From contig NZ_CP100470.1 in assembly GCF_030323145.1 (NCBI RefSeq), positions 1,922,001 through 1,986,000 on the forward strand: a stretch of DNA of 64,000 nt, given 5' to 3'. The notes under the pieces are model-generated. The model saw only the letters and a program-made list of their open reading frames with translations. It did not search any database and was not told the DNA's origin. Made by a program: the position numbers and the translations under genes. This document shows positions 36,369 through 45,079 of the stretch, one piece after another (the first letter of the stretch is position 1; each line of letters begins with the position of its first letter). The stretch is from Mesorhizobium sp. C432A (lineage in GTDB: Bacteria > Pseudomonadota > Alphaproteobacteria > Rhizobiales > Rhizobiaceae).

Positions 36369-37346
36369 CTACTTCACCAGCCGCGCCACCGAAAAGTAGG
36401 GCTCAGAGTCGAGGTTCAGAGCGCGAACTTTGGCCTTCATCAGTTCTCGCAGGTCCGCCTGCCGCGCCAAGACTGAGCGTAGGTCATATCCCTCCATCAA
36501 AAGGATACTCTTTTCCGGGTTCTGTTTGAGCAGGCCGGCGACATGTTCGGACCAGCCGTTGATCGACAGAAACAGGCCCATCGTTTGTCGGCCGGACCGC
36601 CTCACCTGCCCAAGAAGGCCGTCCAGGTCGCGGATGTCTGCGAGCTTCGCGCGCCAGCGGCATTCCACCAGATAGTGCCAGCCCTCAAGCTCGAACGCGC
36701 CGTCGATTTGCTCCCCGCCGCTGTTGCGTTGGAAGGCACGCGTGACCGGGAAGCCATGCAGGTCGAATAGTCGATTGAGAAGATCCTGTAGTAGATAACC
36801 GCGCTTATGGACGTCCTCGTCAATCGAGGCCTGCTCGAATTGAGCGAGCAGGAGGTCGCTCTGCTGCTGAAGCACTTGGGCAGCTTGTCTTTTCCGTAGA
36901 GTTTCGTCATCAAATGCTCGCTTCTGCTCTAGCGTTCGCTCGCGGGCATCTGCGTCTGCTAGGACGCCCGCGATCTCGCGGGCTTTCTGAACTACAGCTC
37001 GAGCTTTGTATTCATCCTGCGCCAAGTGAAAAGCATTCCACTCGGCTGCGATCGCGATCAAGCGGCGCACAACTTCGGCATCCATGCCGGCGTGCGCAAG
37101 TTCATCGAGCACTACAATGCCGGCCTCCCTCTTGGACCGCTTTTCGCCGGTGATTGGATCTCTTTCGGTGAGGAAACGGCGGATTAAATCGTTGCTGACG
37201 CCGGCATTCCGCAGCAACTGATCCGCAGCCGTCTTTTTTATGTTGACGAGCGTCGCAATGACCTCGAGTGCAAGGCGGCGCACGTCTGCCGCAGCAGTTG
37301 CGCCAACCTCCGATTCCCCTTGCTTAAACGGCAAATCTTGTTGCAT
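36369..37346 (-). CDS. Mrr-like restriction endonuclease-domain protein
   Basis: A 325-residue protein. The C-terminal PD-(D/E)XK domain has the Mrr-type order: GYLLQDLLNRLFDLHGF (183-199), Asp215 (EQIDGAF) and Glu228-Cys-Arg230 (LVECRW). Arg stands where Lys is usual, so activity may be reduced or altered. The N-terminus (about 20-110) is helical and unlike HTH-type Mrr proteins. It is divergent from the AAA+ gene by 113 bases. It could be an independent type IV-like enzyme or an accessory of the AAA+/protease pair. Confidence 0.8.
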   Translation of the reverse strand: MQQDLPFKQGESEVGATAAADVRRLALEVIATLVNIKKTAADQLLRNAGVSNDLIRRFLTERDPITGEKRSKREAGIVVLDELAHAGMDAEVVRRLIAIAAEWNAFHLAQDEYKARAVVQKAREIAGVLADADARERTLEQKRAFDDETLRKRQAAQVLQQQSDLLLAQFEQASIDEDVHKRGYLLQDLLNRLFDLHGFPVTRAFQRNSGGEQIDGAFELEGWHYLVECRWRAKLADIRDLDGLLGQVRRSGRQTMGLFLSINGWSEHVAGLLKQNPEKSILLMEGYDLRSVLARQADLRELMKAKVRALNLDSEPYFSVARLVK

Positions 37347-37459
37347 TGATTCCGCTCTTATAACGAGAATTGGGCCACATCCCTTGCCAAAATGCTTTAC
37401 TTTGTTGCATAAGGGTGGTCAAGGGATGCGACGGGTTGAAGGCTTGCAGGTGGATGAAT

Positions 37460-38677
37460 ATGGCTAAGGCAAAGCGACTGGACACTGAAATGAGGCGGAC
37501 GGAAGGCCGCGGAATTGCGGCCGAAGACGCGGACACAATCATCGGCCTGGTCGAAGCGGCCATGGGGGCGGACTTTTCTGCGTTGCGTCGTGCGGGCTCC
37601 GAGCTTGTACGCCGACTTTCCGAAGATGGACAGTCTGAGCATGCTACGCGCCTTCGTGGCGTGCTTAGACGACGCTCCGCTCCGCTCCGAACCTCTGGCT
37701 ATGTTCAGGAGCTTCCTGTGGACGGTCGCAGCCGGCTGCCACTCATGGACGAGAACCCCTTTCCGAGCACACCCATCCTTATGGAGCGCGAAACGGAGGC
37801 AGTCGTCACCCGGTTTATAGAAGACGCGACTCACGCCGATCGGCTTTCGCGCGCTGGGATCGAGTCCGGTCTGCGTTTGATCCTGTGCGGACCTCCAGGC
37901 ACTGGAAAAACATTACTGGCCGGTCACATCGCAAGTCGCCTGAACAAACCCTTCCAAGTGGCCCGCCTCGACGCAACTATCTCTTCCTTGCTAGGCGACA
38001 CCGCAAAAAACATCAGGGGTATTTTTGATTATGTCTCGGAGCACTCGGGTTTCGTGCTCTTGGACGAGATCGATGCGATTGCGAAAATGCGTGACGACCA
38101 GCGCGAGATCGGTGAGCTGAAACGGGTAGTGAATACACTTATCCAAGGCTTGGATGACCTTGATGATCAGACGATCGTCATCGCCGCGACCAATCATCCT
38201 AGTCTGCTCGATCCCGCTGTCTGGAGGCGCTTCCCCTACCGGATCGAAATGAAGCTTCCCGGGGCAGAACTCCGCTCAGAGCTTTGGAAGCTCTTCCTCG
38301 TGCCTGACGAAGAGTTAGGCCTCAGCGAACTACTGGGCCTGATTTCCGACGGCCTTTCCCCCGCAGACATTCGAGAACTTGCCCTCGGCGCACGCCGGGC
38401 CTCGGTAATTGGTGATACACCGATTGTTATCGACGATCTGGTTCGATGTGTGCTTGCCAGCCGGTCTGGTGCCATGACGGTTCCAACAGGACGCCCTTTG
38501 GCCGGGGAAGAACGTAGGCAGCTCGTTCGCGCGCTTCTGTCATTCAGGATGACTCGCGCCCAGATGGCCAGCCTGGTGGGCGTCTCCCGCCAACGAGTTG
38601 ACGAGTATGTTCGCGCCCTAGGCGAACGGGTGAAAATGGAAGGAGAGAACCGAGATGGCGCGTCGGCCCGTTCTTAA
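37460..38677 (+). CDS. ietA: AAA+ ATPase, IetA-like
   Basis: A 405-residue AAA+ protein. Walker A is GPPGTGKT at 144-151, Walker B FVLLDEID at 198-205. A C-terminal HTH-like segment (MTRAQMASLVGVSRQRVDEYV) follows at about 370-395. The next gene is a subtilisin-like protease overlapping by 23 bases. This pair matches IetA-IetS, first described from an Agrobacterium Ti plasmid as an addiction system and later reported as anti-phage (recalled, not searched). IetA is thought to restrain or control the protease. ATG 37460 has AGGTGG six bases upstream; longer frames lack that. Confidence 0.88.
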   Translation: MAKAKRLDTEMRRTEGRGIAAEDADTIIGLVEAAMGADFSALRRAGSELVRRLSEDGQSEHATRLRGVLRRRSAPLRTSGYVQELPVDGRSRLPLMDENPFPSTPILMERETEAVVTRFIEDATHADRLSRAGIESGLRLILCGPPGTGKTLLAGHIASRLNKPFQVARLDATISSLLGDTAKNIRGIFDYVSEHSGFVLLDEIDAIAKMRDDQREIGELKRVVNTLIQGLDDLDDQTIVIAATNHPSLLDPAVWRRFPYRIEMKLPGAELRSELWKLFLVPDEELGLSELLGLISDGLSPADIRELALGARRASVIGDTPIVIDDLVRCVLASRSGAMTVPTGRPLAGEERRQLVRALLSFRMTRAQMASLVGVSRQRVDEYVRALGERVKMEGENRDGASARS

Positions 38678-40925
38678 TCCGCTGCTAACTCTTGTCGCGC
38701 CGCCTCAGCCGAAACCTGCTCCGGGTGGTGGCAAAGGCGCGAATGATATTCGCGAAGAGCATTTCGAGCGTCGGCGCAAGCGGCTCATTAAGCAGTTTGG
38801 AGCGCTGTCCGCCAGCTCAAAGCTAGAGCGTTGCGCCAAAGCAGGCCGAGTGATCGTCCGCGTTACGATGGACGACTACTCGGCTGCGCCTAGCTATACG
38901 CCGCGGGACCTCTTCTCGGCTGAATACGATGCCGAGCTCGTCGCGCCGTGGCGTCGCGGCTATCTGGCTGAGCTGAAGATCGGAGCATTGGGCAAGCTCG
39001 CCCAACGTTTGAGCGGTCAACGACTTCCAATTGCGACGAGAGTCGACGTATCCCGTATCCGAGCCGTCTCGCTGCTCGCCAATGATCTCATGCAGGAAGA
39101 CTTCGACGCGCTCTGGCAACGCGCCACTGTAATAGATGGCACCGCTCGGCTCTTCCTCGGCGCGCCGGCTCCGTTCCGGACAGAGGCGGCACGGGTTGGC
39201 CTTGTCAACGAAATTCACCGGGAGATGGTTCACGAGTGGCGGAGGGCCGGCCTCGCGGAGAACGAAGAGGAGGTCGAAACCGAACCGGACACTGATTTCT
39301 TCGCACTTATGCCCACGCCGGCCTTTCCTGCTTCGATCGATGCGCTCCGTGCCGTTGTCGGTAAACGCGAGCACTTCGTAACCGTGGCATGCTCGTCGGT
39401 TGACGTGCTCCGGCGGTTAGTTGCATCCGGGTCTATCGTGAAGTGGGAGCCGGTGCAGCCGATGGTACCGACGCGGGCCAGTCAGATAAGCCTGCCGAGC
39501 CAAGATCCGCCCAATGTGCGTGGTGCGCCGATCGTCGGGGTGGTTGACGGAGGTTTGCTCCCGGGACGCTATGAGCATGCGACCGCCTGGAGTGAGCCGC
39601 CACTCGTTCCGGATCGCTACGCGGCCCGCGATCACGGAACGCACGTGGCCTCATTGATCGTCGAGGCGGAGCGTTGGGGCAACGAGTTGCAGGTACCTGC
39701 TCTGCCTTGCCGAGTCGGAGTTGTCCAGGCAGTCGCGGCGGACGGCGTGCCATGGTTGTTCGATCCGGGCGATTTCCTGCGGCATGTCGCCAGCGCAATG
39801 GCTAATCATCCCAATACAAAGGTGTGGAACGTTTCAGCTAATCTTGCAGAAGCCTGCGATGAATTCGAGGTCAGCGCGCTCGCGCACTCGTTGTCCCAGA
39901 TCGCAAGGCGGTTCGGCAACACGCTGGTGATCTCTGCAGGGAATAGGGATGGCACTGATAAGTGTCGCATCTCACCGCCGGCCGACTGCGAGGCGGGTAT
40001 CGTGGTAACGGGGCGTACGCACGACGAGCATGGCCAGGTTGCCAGCGCTTGTCCGGCGTGCCGGACCGGACTCGGCCCTGACAACATGCTAAAGCCGGAG
40101 CTAAGTTGGTTTTCAAATCACGGCCTTCCGGACGGAAGCGTGCTTGTAGGATCGAGCTACGCAGCGCCCTTGGTGTCACGTCTAGCAGCCCACACGTGGA
40201 GGCATTTGAAAGATCCAAATTCGGATCTAGTGAAAGCAATCCTGATTGGAGCAGGCGACCTTGGCACCTTTCACCATGAGCTTGGCTTCGGTAGCCCCAT
40301 CACTCATGCGGCGCCGTGGGAAAGCCCGCCCGGCTCGGTTGTTCTGGCGTGGAAGGCGCGGATGAAGGCAGGGGCCTATTACTACTGGAATGATGTCGCC
40401 CTCCCTTCCACCATGGTCGATCGCAATTACTTGGTTGGGCGGCTCCGGCTGACCGCGGTCCTTGCACCGGAGGTTACTCTGACCGGTAGCGGCAACTATT
40501 TTGCAAGTCGCATTCAGACCGGCCTGCAGTTTCAGAACCCTTCGGGGCAATGGAAGCGCCTCATTGGTGGCTTGCCGGTCGAAACAGCCGAGGGCCTCGC
40601 GCGATCTGAGGACGCTAAATGGCAGCCGACGCGCTGCTATGAGGGGCGGTTCACGCACCCAAACGACCGAACGCGCAAAGATGGGCTTTCGTCGGCCGGG
40701 CTTGGCGGACGACGACTTCGCGTGTATGCGCGTACATTCGAGCGAGATGTTTTCGCCAGGGACAATCCCGTCACAGCCCGCGAGCGCGACCACGATGTCG
40801 CTTTCGTCTTGACAATGCAGGATGCAAACGGGGATGCGAGCACGTTTGACACTTTCGTCCGGGCTATGGGCAACCGGGTACAAAGCGCCGTTATAGATCA
40901 GGAAGTCTCCGTTGAGGCCCGTTAG
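38655..40925 (+). CDS. ietS: Subtilisin-like (S8) serine protease, IetS-like
   Basis: A 756-residue protease. The S8 catalytic set is complete: Asp298 (GVVDGG), His327 (DHGTHVAS), the oxyanion Asn430 (ISAGNRDG) and Ser501 (GSSYAAP). The N-terminal 280 residues are a charged non-secreted region and no signal peptide is present, so it acts in the cytoplasm. A beta-rich C-terminal domain follows (about 550-756). It overlaps ietA by 23 bases. By analogy it is the toxic effector, released or regulated by IetA upon phage infection. An HTCACPACR-like cysteine pair (466 and 469) is unusual. Confidence 0.9.
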   Translation: MARRPVLNPLLTLVAPPQPKPAPGGGKGANDIREEHFERRRKRLIKQFGALSASSKLERCAKAGRVIVRVTMDDYSAAPSYTPRDLFSAEYDAELVAPWRRGYLAELKIGALGKLAQRLSGQRLPIATRVDVSRIRAVSLLANDLMQEDFDALWQRATVIDGTARLFLGAPAPFRTEAARVGLVNEIHREMVHEWRRAGLAENEEEVETEPDTDFFALMPTPAFPASIDALRAVVGKREHFVTVACSSVDVLRRLVASGSIVKWEPVQPMVPTRASQISLPSQDPPNVRGAPIVGVVDGGLLPGRYEHATAWSEPPLVPDRYAARDHGTHVASLIVEAERWGNELQVPALPCRVGVVQAVAADGVPWLFDPGDFLRHVASAMANHPNTKVWNVSANLAEACDEFEVSALAHSLSQIARRFGNTLVISAGNRDGTDKCRISPPADCEAGIVVTGRTHDEHGQVASACPACRTGLGPDNMLKPELSWFSNHGLPDGSVLVGSSYAAPLVSRLAAHTWRHLKDPNSDLVKAILIGAGDLGTFHHELGFGSPITHAAPWESPPGSVVLAWKARMKAGAYYYWNDVALPSTMVDRNYLVGRLRLTAVLAPEVTLTGSGNYFASRIQTGLQFQNPSGQWKRLIGGLPVETAEGLARSEDAKWQPTRCYEGRFTHPNDRTRKDGLSSAGLGGRRLRVYARTFERDVFARDNPVTARERDHDVAFVLTMQDANGDASTFDTFVRAMGNRVQSAVIDQEVSVEAR

Positions 40926-40952
40926 GACCCCCACACGAAATCAGGTTGAGCG

Positions 40953-42497
40953 ATGAAGGCGTACGCTGTTTTGGACGGCGGCGGCGTTAAGGGAGCCGCG
41001 CTCGCCGGGTGCCTTAAGGGTGCCTCGGAGATGAACGTCGAGTTCGTCGGTTACGGAGGAACTTCCGCCGGAAGCATCGTAGCGCTGCTGGCCAGCGTCG
41101 GCTACACCCCTGACGAATTGCTTGGCGTCATGTGTGATGAGCTGAACTTCAATGAGCTCCTCGATGATAATGGCGCTGGATTGCCGTTCTGGGGTGGGAT
41201 GGTAGATGAATTGGTCGCTGTCCAGTCTTTTTTCGGCGGTGCCAAGGCAGGCTGGAGCGTGCTGACCTCGCGCAAAAAAATGGGCGAGGTTCTGACGGCC
41301 AAGGGCATATATTCCGGCGTCCGGCTCGAACGGAAGCTGCGCGAGTTCATCGTCCGCAAACACCGATCGCTGGAAAATCGTCCCGAGATTACGTTTACTG
41401 ATCTCCAGCAGCTGGGGTGCAAGCCGCTTCGCGTCGTGGCTGCAAATCTGCAGACTCGCAGGGGCGTAGTCATGGGCGACCTGCTGGAAAGCCCCACACG
41501 TAACGTGTTGACTGCGGTCCGCGCTTCCTGCTCATACCCGTTTCTTTTCCAGCCGGTGATGCTGCATCGCGCGGCGCTTGTTGACGGGGGGCTAGCTAGC
41601 AACCTGCCGGTGTGGTTGTTTGACAACGAGCGTGACCGCGACGGATTTCCGCTGGTTGCATTTGATCTCACCACCCAGCTTCCTATAGGGGATCCACCGG
41701 ACGCCGGTGTTCGCGGCTTCCTGATCGATATGCTGGAGACAGCCTTGGAGAGTGGAGACGCGCTCCTGCGCGAAACTTCGAACCGGCTGATGCACGTTGA
41801 GGTTCCGATAGCGTCCGACATCCGCACCTTAGACTTCGAACTCAGCTCTGCGCGCCGGCGCAGTTTATACAATGATGGTCAACGCGAGACACAGAGCTTC
41901 TTCTTGAAACGCTTTGGCGACCCCCGAGCTATGCTAAGCGATCCGGTCGGCCAGCTGGAGGCTGTTTATGGGGACCGCGCGGTGTTCCAAACCGTGCTCG
42001 CCGGCTTCGCCCAAGAGGTCCTCACGGCCTTTCCCAGATCTGGAGACATTCGGTGCAACGTCATGTTCCCCCATGGTGGGGGAGATCACTTTGTCATTGT
42101 GTACCAGCACGGAATGAGCGGCGATCCGGACATAGACCTTCAACTTCCCCGGGAGGCAGGCCCGCCGGGAGACGCGGTGCGGAATACGCTACCCATCGTG
42201 TCTGACTGGTCACGTGTTCGAGCTCGCCCAGAGGCCTTCGGCATGAATCGGGCGCAGGGGAACAAAATCCCGGTGAACCGACGGGCGGTGGCCAGTGCGC
42301 CAGTTTTCGACCTCCGACGGGCACCTACCGTCGAGGACGGTGTTATTGGTGGATTAAGCCTTGCCGGTGTACTATCTATTGACTCAGACCAATCTGCTGC
42401 AGCAGCAGGATGGGAGGACAACGACGGAGTTCCGAGCGTTGATTTTGTTCAGATCCTAAAGCGCTGGGCCGACGTGGTCGGTCGAGTGCTGAACTGA
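40953..42497 (+). CDS. Patatin-like phospholipase
   Basis: A 514-residue protein. The oxyanion motif DGGGVKGAAL is at 8-17, the nucleophile Ser38 in GGTSAGS, and the catalytic Asp211 in LVDGGLASN. All patatin residues are intact. The C-terminal 200 residues are of unknown fold. It would hydrolyse membrane phospholipids, a usual way for a defence effector to kill infected cells. It begins 28 bases after ietS on the same strand. It could be a third gene of the IetAS unit or an independent system with the small gene that follows; I know of no cyclase gene nearby to make it CBASS-like. Confidence 0.88.
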   Translation: MKAYAVLDGGGVKGAALAGCLKGASEMNVEFVGYGGTSAGSIVALLASVGYTPDELLGVMCDELNFNELLDDNGAGLPFWGGMVDELVAVQSFFGGAKAGWSVLTSRKKMGEVLTAKGIYSGVRLERKLREFIVRKHRSLENRPEITFTDLQQLGCKPLRVVAANLQTRRGVVMGDLLESPTRNVLTAVRASCSYPFLFQPVMLHRAALVDGGLASNLPVWLFDNERDRDGFPLVAFDLTTQLPIGDPPDAGVRGFLIDMLETALESGDALLRETSNRLMHVEVPIASDIRTLDFELSSARRRSLYNDGQRETQSFFLKRFGDPRAMLSDPVGQLEAVYGDRAVFQTVLAGFAQEVLTAFPRSGDIRCNVMFPHGGGDHFVIVYQHGMSGDPDIDLQLPREAGPPGDAVRNTLPIVSDWSRVRARPEAFGMNRAQGNKIPVNRRAVASAPVFDLRRAPTVEDGVIGGLSLAGVLSIDSDQSAAAAGWEDNDGVPSVDFVQILKRWADVVGRVLN

Positions 42498-42508
42498 AAG
42501 AGGGCGCC

Positions 42509-42700
42509 ATGGTTCCGAGCGGCATTAAACGCGACAAGAAGACACCGTTCCGCACCCGTAAGCTCGATAATGGGACGGTTGTGGTCGAGGATGCTTACGA
42601 GGGGCGCTATAGCTATCCCAGCCCCCGAAGCACGAGCACGCAAATCAAAGGCCTCCGGGTCGAGACTCCGGACTCGAAGAAAGTTCTTACCCAGAAGTAG
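42509..42700 (+). CDS. Small 63-residue protein of unknown function
   Basis: A basic protein (MVPSGIKRDKKTPFRTRKL) with a central acidic and aromatic stretch. It starts 12 bases after the patatin gene stop with AGAGGG upstream, so it is probably co-transcribed. It could be an inhibitor or partner of the lipase. No homologue was recognised. Confidence 0.6.
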   Translation: MVPSGIKRDKKTPFRTRKLDNGTVVVEDAYEGRYSYPSPRSTSTQIKGLRVETPDSKKVLTQK

Positions 42701-42933
42701 GGAGCGTTGGGGGAGAGCTAAGGTTGAGTCTCCTCATCCATCCACAGCATTGAAGCGGATGGGAGCAAGCTCCGCTGATAGCGCGATTTGTGTATGCGAT
42801 CGCTTCTCGGGGTCGGTAGTTATGCTCATGTCGATTTCGGTGAGACACATCGGACAAAAAGCATAAGGATTGTGATGGCCCCTTATTGTCCCACGTTCAT
42901 GATGGGACATTGAAAAGGTTCAATCTTTGCACC

Positions 42934-42949
42934 CCGGCTAGGGGCACCA
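42934..42949. repeat. attR core: second copy of the 16-bp repeat
   Basis: An exact copy of the last 16 bases of tRNA-Leu. The sequence before it (TTCAATCTTTGCAC) only loosely resembles the tRNA T-arm, so this is not a second tRNA. A T-run follows, which may be the original tRNA terminator region of the chromosome. Confidence 0.88.
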
Positions 42950-43003
42950 TTTTTGATCTCACGCCAGTTCGCTTCGCTCACGGGCTCCGATGGGGCGGCC
43001 TGA

Positions 43004-43057
43004 CCGGCCGACGGGCGGTCGCCCTTGCGAACCCTCCGGGTTCGAACAGTGCCTCGA
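43004..43057. repeat. 54-bp repeat, copy A
   Basis: It aligns with 43791-43843 at about 80% identity, in the same orientation. Both begin CCGGCCGA and end GCCTCGA with the core CCCTTGCGA. The two copies bracket the cation-transporter gene. Copy A lies about 55 bases beyond attR. Confidence 0.6.
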
Positions 43058-43136
43058 CAAAGACCCAGCGGCGGCTGCTGCGAATGACAGCGATAGCGCC
43101 AATCAGCGGCGGCCGGTAGCCCCGCTCTACGTGCTC

Positions 43137-43712
43137 TCAGGCCGCCGCACGGTGTTCTTCACGGGCAGCTTCCCACACTTCGCGGGCCGCGTCGGCGTTC
43201 ATGACCGCGATCCCCAATCCCACCGCCAAATCGGGCCAGGCGGAATGCCAGAGCAAGGCCGTGACGAACCCTGCGGCAATAATGGCGATGTTGGCCAAGG
43301 CGTCGTTGCGGGCCGACAGGAAGGCCGCCTTTGTGAGGCTGCCGCCACGATGCCGGTGCGCGGCCAGCATGTAGGCACAGGACAGGTTGACGGCGAGGGC
43401 GCCAAGTCCCGCCAAGGTCAAGGCGATGGGCTGCGGCGGCACCGGCACGTTGAACTTCTCCCAAGCCGTCCAGAGCGTTGCCAGACCCGGCATGAGAAGG
43501 ATGAGCGCCAATGCCATCCCCACCCGCGCACGGGAGCGCACAGACCACCCAAGTGCGAGCAGGATAAGGAGGTTCACGGAAGCATCTTCAAGAAAGTCGA
43601 TGCTGTCGGCGAACAGGGACACTGATCCAATGGCGAGCGCCACAGCGAACTCGATCCCGAAATAGGCAAGATTGAGAAGCGCGACGATGAGGACGATGCG
43701 GCGAAGGTTCAT
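43137..43712 (-). CDS. Cation diffusion facilitator (CDF)-family transporter, short form
   Basis: About 191 residues with five or six membrane helices. The metal-site motifs are SVSLFADSIDFLEDAS in helix 2 and FLSARNDALANIAI in helix 5; both HxxxD-like motifs here have Asp and Asn/Asp rather than the usual His-Asp pairs. There is no C-terminal cytoplasmic domain. It probably exports a divalent cation. ATG 43712 (MNLRRIVLIVALLN) is the natural start; the frame upstream reads through repeat copy B. The flanking repeats suggest it may have moved as a unit. Confidence 0.8.
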   Translation of the reverse strand: MNLRRIVLIVALLNLAYFGIEFAVALAIGSVSLFADSIDFLEDASVNLLILLALGWSVRSRARVGMALALILLMPGLATLWTAWEKFNVPVPPQPIALTLAGLGALAVNLSCAYMLAAHRHRGGSLTKAAFLSARNDALANIAIIAAGFVTALLWHSAWPDLAVGLGIAVMNADAAREVWEAAREEHRAAA

Positions 43713-43790
43713 CTTCTGGCAGTATCCGAAACCAGTGTGTGGAGCTACAGCTTCGCGGTTTCCAAGGAAAGCCCCTGCTCGTTCCGGGTC

Positions 43791-43843
43791 CCGGCCGATG
43801 GGCGGTTGCCCTTGCGACCTTTTGCGTTCGAGCCGCGCCTCGA
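43791..43843. repeat. 54-bp repeat, copy B
   Basis: This is the second copy of the repeat at 43004-43057, in direct orientation, immediately 5' of the transporter gene and 3' of the beta-propeller gene. Confidence 0.6.
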
Positions 43844-43851
43844 ACACGGAC

Positions 43852-45003
43852 TTAGCGCATATTCCCCGTATGGCCTTGGGAATACCGTCCCGGTTGCGGC
43901 CACACCGTCAGGCCGTGCGGCTCTGAGCCAACCCGAAACTTGGTCACCGCGCCCGATGTCGTGTCGATCATGTAGGCGGCACTGTCGAAGCGGCCGGACA
44001 GCCATAGTTGTTTGCCGTCGGCGCTGACATTGCCCATGTCGGGGCTGCCGCCGCCGGGGATCGGCCATTGCGTGACGACCGCGCGGGTGGCGAAGTCGAT
44101 CACCGTCACGCTGCCCGGTCCCTTTGCCTGGCCCTGCTCCATCTTGTGCGAGCCCCGGTTCGAGACATAGAGCCGCTTGCCGTCGCGGCTGACGACGAAG
44201 CCATGGGCGCCGATGCCGGTCGGGATGAAGCCGATCTCCTTGAAACTGTCGCCATCGACGAGGAACACGCCGTCATTCATCATGTCGGCGACGTAAAAAA
44301 CCTTGCCGTCGGGCGAGAGGCGGATGTCCTGCGGCATGCCCATTTTCGAGAAGTCGAGATGGCCAAGCACCTTCTGGTTCTTCAGGTCGATCTTTGCCAA
44401 TCCGCCATTGCCGTATTCGCAGGTGAAGATCGCGTAGGCCCCGTCGACCGAGAATTCGGCGTGGTTGATGCCGGGGCAAGTGGGCGTCGGCAGGCTCGAC
44501 ATTAGCGCCATGGTGTGAGGATCGCGGAAATCGAGCCGCTCCAGGGCTTCGTCGACGACGATGGCCGCGCCCGGCATGAAATACAAATTGTAGGGATCGT
44601 CCACGGCGATCTGCGGGCCGGGCTTGCCGGTCATCGGGTCGATCGGCGTCAGGCTGCCGTTCTTGCCGGTGCCATTGTTGGCGACCCAGAGCGTCTTCAG
44701 GTCCCAGGACGGCACGACGTGCTGCGGTTTGCTGCCGACCGGGAACCTGTCGACTTCCTTGAGTGTCATGGTGTCGATCACCGTGACGCTGTTGGAGGAG
44801 CGGTTCGGCACATAGACGCGCGGCAGTGCACCCAGCGTGGCCGGGCTGAGATAGCTGGCGGCGGTGTGGCTGTAGATGTTGATGGACGGCGCGGGCTCGC
44901 TGCAATCCTCGGGACAGCTATCGGCCCAGGCGCGGACAGGCAGCAGTGCAAGCAGCGAAAAGGCCGCACGGGGACCGGCGTGACGCAAAAAGGTTCTGAT
45001 CAT
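43852..45003 (-). CDS. Secreted YVTN beta-propeller protein
   Basis: About 383 residues. A signal peptide (about 1-22, ending AWADS) is followed by two Cys in SCPEDCSEP and then seven propeller blades with VYVPNRSSNSVTVIDT, LYVSNRGSHKM and similar repeats. It resembles the YncE/surface-antigen type of propeller with an unknown ligand. ATG 45003 (MIRTFLRH) starts the signal peptide; the longer frame has none. The next gene (45080-46360) is on the same strand. Confidence 0.85.
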   Translation of the reverse strand: MIRTFLRHAGPRAAFSLLALLPVRAWADSCPEDCSEPAPSINIYSHTAASYLSPATLGALPRVYVPNRSSNSVTVIDTMTLKEVDRFPVGSKPQHVVPSWDLKTLWVANNGTGKNGSLTPIDPMTGKPGPQIAVDDPYNLYFMPGAAIVVDEALERLDFRDPHTMALMSSLPTPTCPGINHAEFSVDGAYAIFTCEYGNGGLAKIDLKNQKVLGHLDFSKMGMPQDIRLSPDGKVFYVADMMNDGVFLVDGDSFKEIGFIPTGIGAHGFVVSRDGKRLYVSNRGSHKMEQGQAKGPGSVTVIDFATRAVVTQWPIPGGGSPDMGNVSADGKQLWLSGRFDSAAYMIDTTSGAVTKFRVGSEPHGLTVWPQPGRYSQGHTGNMR

Positions 45004-45079
45004 CAGGATGGCTTGTCGTGAAGGCCGGCCGAAATTGCCGCGCCGACCCATAGCTGGTGTCTTGCCGTTGATCCAGTGG

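Larger units (their letters stand above)
15907..42949. mobile_element. 27-kb tRNA-Leu-integrated satellite-like element with defence cargo
   Basis: The bounds are set by the 16-bp direct repeat. Backbone genes are a tyrosine integrase, an AlpA-like protein, small regulators, an HNH-like protein and a prim-pol/SF3 helicase. No capsid, tail, terminase or conjugation gene is seen. That composition resembles P4-like phage satellites or non-conjugative integrative elements. Cargo is two defence modules (about 24.4-35.8 and 36.4-42.7 kb). Base composition is more AT-rich than the flanks in the intergenic regions. Confidence 0.88.

Noticed and set aside
15907..42949. CRISPR array or conjugation genes in the element
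   Set aside because: No regularly spaced repeats, relaxase or type IV secretion gene were seen.
42934..42949. Second tRNA-Leu at the right end
   Set aside because: Only the last 16 bases match; the sequence before them does not fold as a tRNA.
43004..43057. The repeat near attR as a second tRNA remnant
   Set aside because: CGGGTTCGAAC looks like a T-arm, but no acceptor stem or anticodon arm fits around it.
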